Source of the DNA: SCRD01 sp046705285
Lineage (GTDB): Bacteria; Acidobacteriota; Terriglobia; UBA7540
Direction: 5' to 3'
DNA: 8,870 bases
Assembly: GCA_046705285.1 (NCBI GenBank)
Contig: JBJKQK010000110.1
Coordinates: 1-8,870 of the forward strand
Shown piece by piece: positions 6,620 to 8,870 of this stretch. The stretch's first letter is position 1, and every line of letters starts with the position of its first letter. Both the position numbers and the translations under genes were made by a program. A model generated the notes under the pieces. It saw nothing but the letters and a program-made list of their open reading frames with translations, searched no databases and was not told the origin of the DNA.

Positions 6620-8870
6620 ATGACACGACGTGAATTTGCATCGATACTCGCAGGGGCGGGCGCACTCCTGACCGGCCGGCGCGCCGTGTCCGCGAACCCA
6701 ATCGCGGACGCCGCCCCTCAGGAAAGTTCTCAAGGATCAATCCCGTCGGGAGGCGCAATCCCCGACTACCGCAATCCTAAACTCCCCATCGAACAGCGCA
6801 CCGCCGATTTGGTGAAACGCATGACGCTGGAGGAGAAAGTTGAACAGTTAAGAGGTGGCAGGACTCCGATTTACGGAATTATCGATCCAACCGGCACATA
6901 TACCGACGCGGACATCCAAGGCAATTTCCAGCACATTTACTGGTACTTTACGAGGCGCAGTCCGCATGACCAGGCAGTGTACCGGAACGCGCTGCAGCGC
7001 TACGCAGTGGAAAAGACGCGGCTGGGCATTCCCCAGATTTTCCAGGGCGAGGCACTCCACGGTTTTGTTGCTGACAACTCGACGAGTTTCCCTCAAGCCA
7101 TCGCCCTCGGATGCACGTGGGACCCCGAACTGATCCAGCGAGCCTTCACGGCCGTGGGGGACGAAACTGCCTCAACAGGCATCAATCAGGTTTTCGCGCC
7201 TGTATTTAACCTGGCCCGCGACCCGCGATGGGGCAGGACCGAGGAGACCTACGGCGAAGATCCCTATTTGGCCACTCGCATCGGCGTGGCCGCCACCAAA
7301 GGGCTGCAGGGCGAGAATTATCTGATCGACCGGCATCATGTGCTGGCTACTGCAAAGCACTACGCAGGACTCGGCGAGCCATTCGGCGGCCGCAACACCG
7401 CCCCCGCAAACTATGCCGAGCGCGAGCTGCGGGAAGTTTTCTTTCCAATGTTTCGCGCCGCGGTCCAGGAAGCCCACATAGGGAGCATCATGGCCGCCTA
7501 CTGCGAGATCAACGGAGGCATTCCTTGCCACATCAATCACTGGCTGCTGGAGGACGTCCTGCGGGGCGAGTGGGGATTTGATGGATACGTCACGTCTGAC
7601 GGGGCAGGCCTCGAAATGCTGGTCAACACTCACCACATCGCTGCGGATTATGCCGGGGCGGCGCGCATGGCGCTCAAGGCAGGTCTCGATTATGACCGTT
7701 CCGACGGGTACGTCTATGCCACACTGCTGGACCAGGTACGCGCCGGGAAGATCCCGGAAAGCGAAGTCGACCGGGCCGTCTCCAGAGTCCTTTCGGTGAA
7801 GTTCCGGTTGGGGCTGTTTGAAAATCCTTATGTCGATCCGGACTACGCGGAGAAAATCACCAACTCCGCGAAACATCGGAAACTGGCGCTGGAAGTTGCA
7901 CAGAAAGCAGTGGTGCTGCTGAAGAACGAGAACAACATGCTGCCTCTTGATTTGAAGAAGTACAAGACCATCGCCGTGATCGGCGCCAACGCAGCCAGTG
8001 TGCATCTGGGCGGCTATAGCCGTCCCCCCCAGAAGAGCGACGTGACTATCTTACAGGGTATTCGCGACCGCGCCGGCTCATCGACTCGCGTGCTTTACGC
8101 CGAAGGTTGTCAGATAAGCGTCCGTGCCGATGGCAAAGTCGAGCTTCCCGATCCGAAAACTCAGCTCGAAAGCATCCGCGCCGCCACCGAGGTGGCGCGC
8201 AAAGCGGATGTCGCCATTCTGGTTGTGGGGGGCAATCATTCCACCTGCCATGAGGCGGGCGTGGACAATCCCGGCGACCGCGCCTCGCTTGACATGGTTA
8301 GCCTTCAGAATCAGTTGGTCCGCTCCATCGTCGAAACGGGAAAGCCGACGGTGGTCTTTTTGATTAACGGCCGGCCACTCTCCATCGATTACGTGGCCGA
8401 ACACGTACCTGCTATTTTGGAAGGCTGGTACCTGGGCGAGGAGGGCGGCACGGCAGCGGCTCAGGTGCTATTCGGTGATGTGAATCCTGGCGGAAAGCTC
8501 AGCATCACTTTTCCACGCACGGTGGGAGCACTTCCGGCTTATTACGATCGCAAGCCTTCGGCCGATGTTCCCTATCTGTTTGAGAAGCGCGGCCCGCTTT
8601 TTCCCTTTGGCCATGGCCTGAGCTACACCACCTTCAAGTTTGCCAATCTGCGGATCTCCCCGGCGAGCATCCGTCCCGAAGGCGAAACGGCGGTCAGCGT
8701 GGATGTGACCAACACGGGTTCGCGGTCAGGCGATGAGGTTGCGCAGCTTTATATCCGCGACCGGGTCAGCAGCGTCACGCGACCCATCAAGCAACTGAAA
8801 GGATTCGAGCGTGTCCACCTGAAGCCTGGCGAAACGCGGACAGTCAAATTCAAGCTGACGCCGGCTGAAC
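6620..8870 (+). CDS. Glycoside hydrolase family 3 enzyme, beta-xylosidase/beta-glucosidase type, Tat-exported (3' end outside window)
   Basis: Retaining exo-acting glycosidase that should remove terminal sugars from oligosaccharides outside the cytoplasm. The frame is open for 750 codons to the window edge; by family length only a short C-terminal piece is missing. The N terminus, MTRREFASILAGAGALLTG, carries a twin-arginine motif (TRREFA) and hydrophobic stretch, with likely cleavage near AVSA. The GH3 N-terminal barrel covers about 55-400: GEALHGF with E144, RDPRWGR (200-206), YGEDPYL (211-217), KHYAG with K246/H247, and the nucleophile D327 in GYVTSDG. The GH3 C-terminal domain (about 430-655) has VVLLKNENNMLPL, the probable acid/base E545 in CHEAG, GDRASLDM, and NPGGKLSITFP. 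PFGHGLSYT (662-670) leads into a fibronectin-III-like domain (about 690 on: VTNTGSRSGDEVAQLYI, LKGFERVHLKPGE). E rather than D before ALHG leans towards xylosidase/arabinosidase activity, though glucosidase cannot be excluded. Several active-site neighbours differ from the usual pattern. Confidence 0.93.
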   Translation, partial: MTRREFASILAGAGALLTGRRAVSANPIADAAPQESSQGSIPSGGAIPDYRNPKLPIEQRTADLVKRMTLEEKVEQLRGGRTPIYGIIDPTGTYTDADIQGNFQHIYWYFTRRSPHDQAVYRNALQRYAVEKTRLGIPQIFQGEALHGFVADNSTSFPQAIALGCTWDPELIQRAFTAVGDETASTGINQVFAPVFNLARDPRWGRTEETYGEDPYLATRIGVAATKGLQGENYLIDRHHVLATAKHYAGLGEPFGGRNTAPANYAERELREVFFPMFRAAVQEAHIGSIMAAYCEINGGIPCHINHWLLEDVLRGEWGFDGYVTSDGAGLEMLVNTHHIAADYAGAARMALKAGLDYDRSDGYVYATLLDQVRAGKIPESEVDRAVSRVLSVKFRLGLFENPYVDPDYAEKITNSAKHRKLALEVAQKAVVLLKNENNMLPLDLKKYKTIAVIGANAASVHLGGYSRPPQKSDVTILQGIRDRAGSSTRVLYAEGCQISVRADGKVELPDPKTQLESIRAATEVARKADVAILVVGGNHSTCHEAGVDNPGDRASLDMVSLQNQLVRSIVETGKPTVVFLINGRPLSIDYVAEHVPAILEGWYLGEEGGTAAAQVLFGDVNPGGKLSITFPRTVGALPAYYDRKPSADVPYLFEKRGPLFPFGHGLSYTTFKFANLRISPASIRPEGETAVSVDVTNTGSRSGDEVAQLYIRDRVSSVTRPIKQLKGFERVHLKPGETRTVKFKLTPAE

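Noticed and set aside
7172..8005. Open frame of 277 codons on the - strand inside the GH3 gene
   Set aside because: It is antisense to conserved GH3 catalytic motifs and its translation shows no recognisable domain.

Overview
The window looks like chromosomal DNA from a soil-type Acidobacteriota (Terriglobia or Solibacter-like). I infer this from gene content, not from a marker gene: two Oar-like TonB-dependent receptors with C-terminal barrels of the acidobacterial type (motifs such as AYVGT/N, YNSLQV, YTYSKA and LQ-G at the barrel end), a secreted TPR protein, a Tat-exported family 3 glycoside hydrolase, and moderately high GC. All four genes lie on the + strand. No tRNA, rRNA, CRISPR array, transposase or integrase is visible.

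Layout. Positions 1-1058 hold the 3' end of a first TonB-dependent receptor, cut by the window edge. A strong intrinsic-terminator hairpin (1085-1116) follows, and only 22 bases later starts a 432-residue secreted TPR protein (1139-2437). A 625-base stretch without a credible gene (2438-3062) ends in an AT-rich candidate promoter/operator and a leader with a perfect inverted repeat and a strong Shine-Dalgarno sequence. A complete 1100-residue TonB-dependent receptor follows (3063-6365). The next gap (6366-6619) holds a long stem-loop just after the stop codon and a candidate promoter with a perfect TATAAT box. The last gene is a GH3 enzyme of the beta-xylosidase/beta-glucosidase type (6620 to the window end), open at the right edge and probably lacking only a short C-terminal piece.

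Likely joint role. The receptors would bring bulky ligands, probably plant-derived glycans or their oligosaccharides, across the outer membrane. The GH3 enzyme, exported through the Tat pathway, would release terminal sugars from oligosaccharides outside the cytoplasm. The TPR protein would be a periplasmic or envelope scaffold. This resembles a simple polysaccharide-utilisation locus without a visible SusD partner. Each gene seems to have its own leader or terminator, so the set is a cluster of separately controlled genes more than a single operon. The substrate is inference. I did not find a clearly new system; the most unusual signals are regulatory structures in the gaps and several altered subsite residues in the GH3 enzyme.
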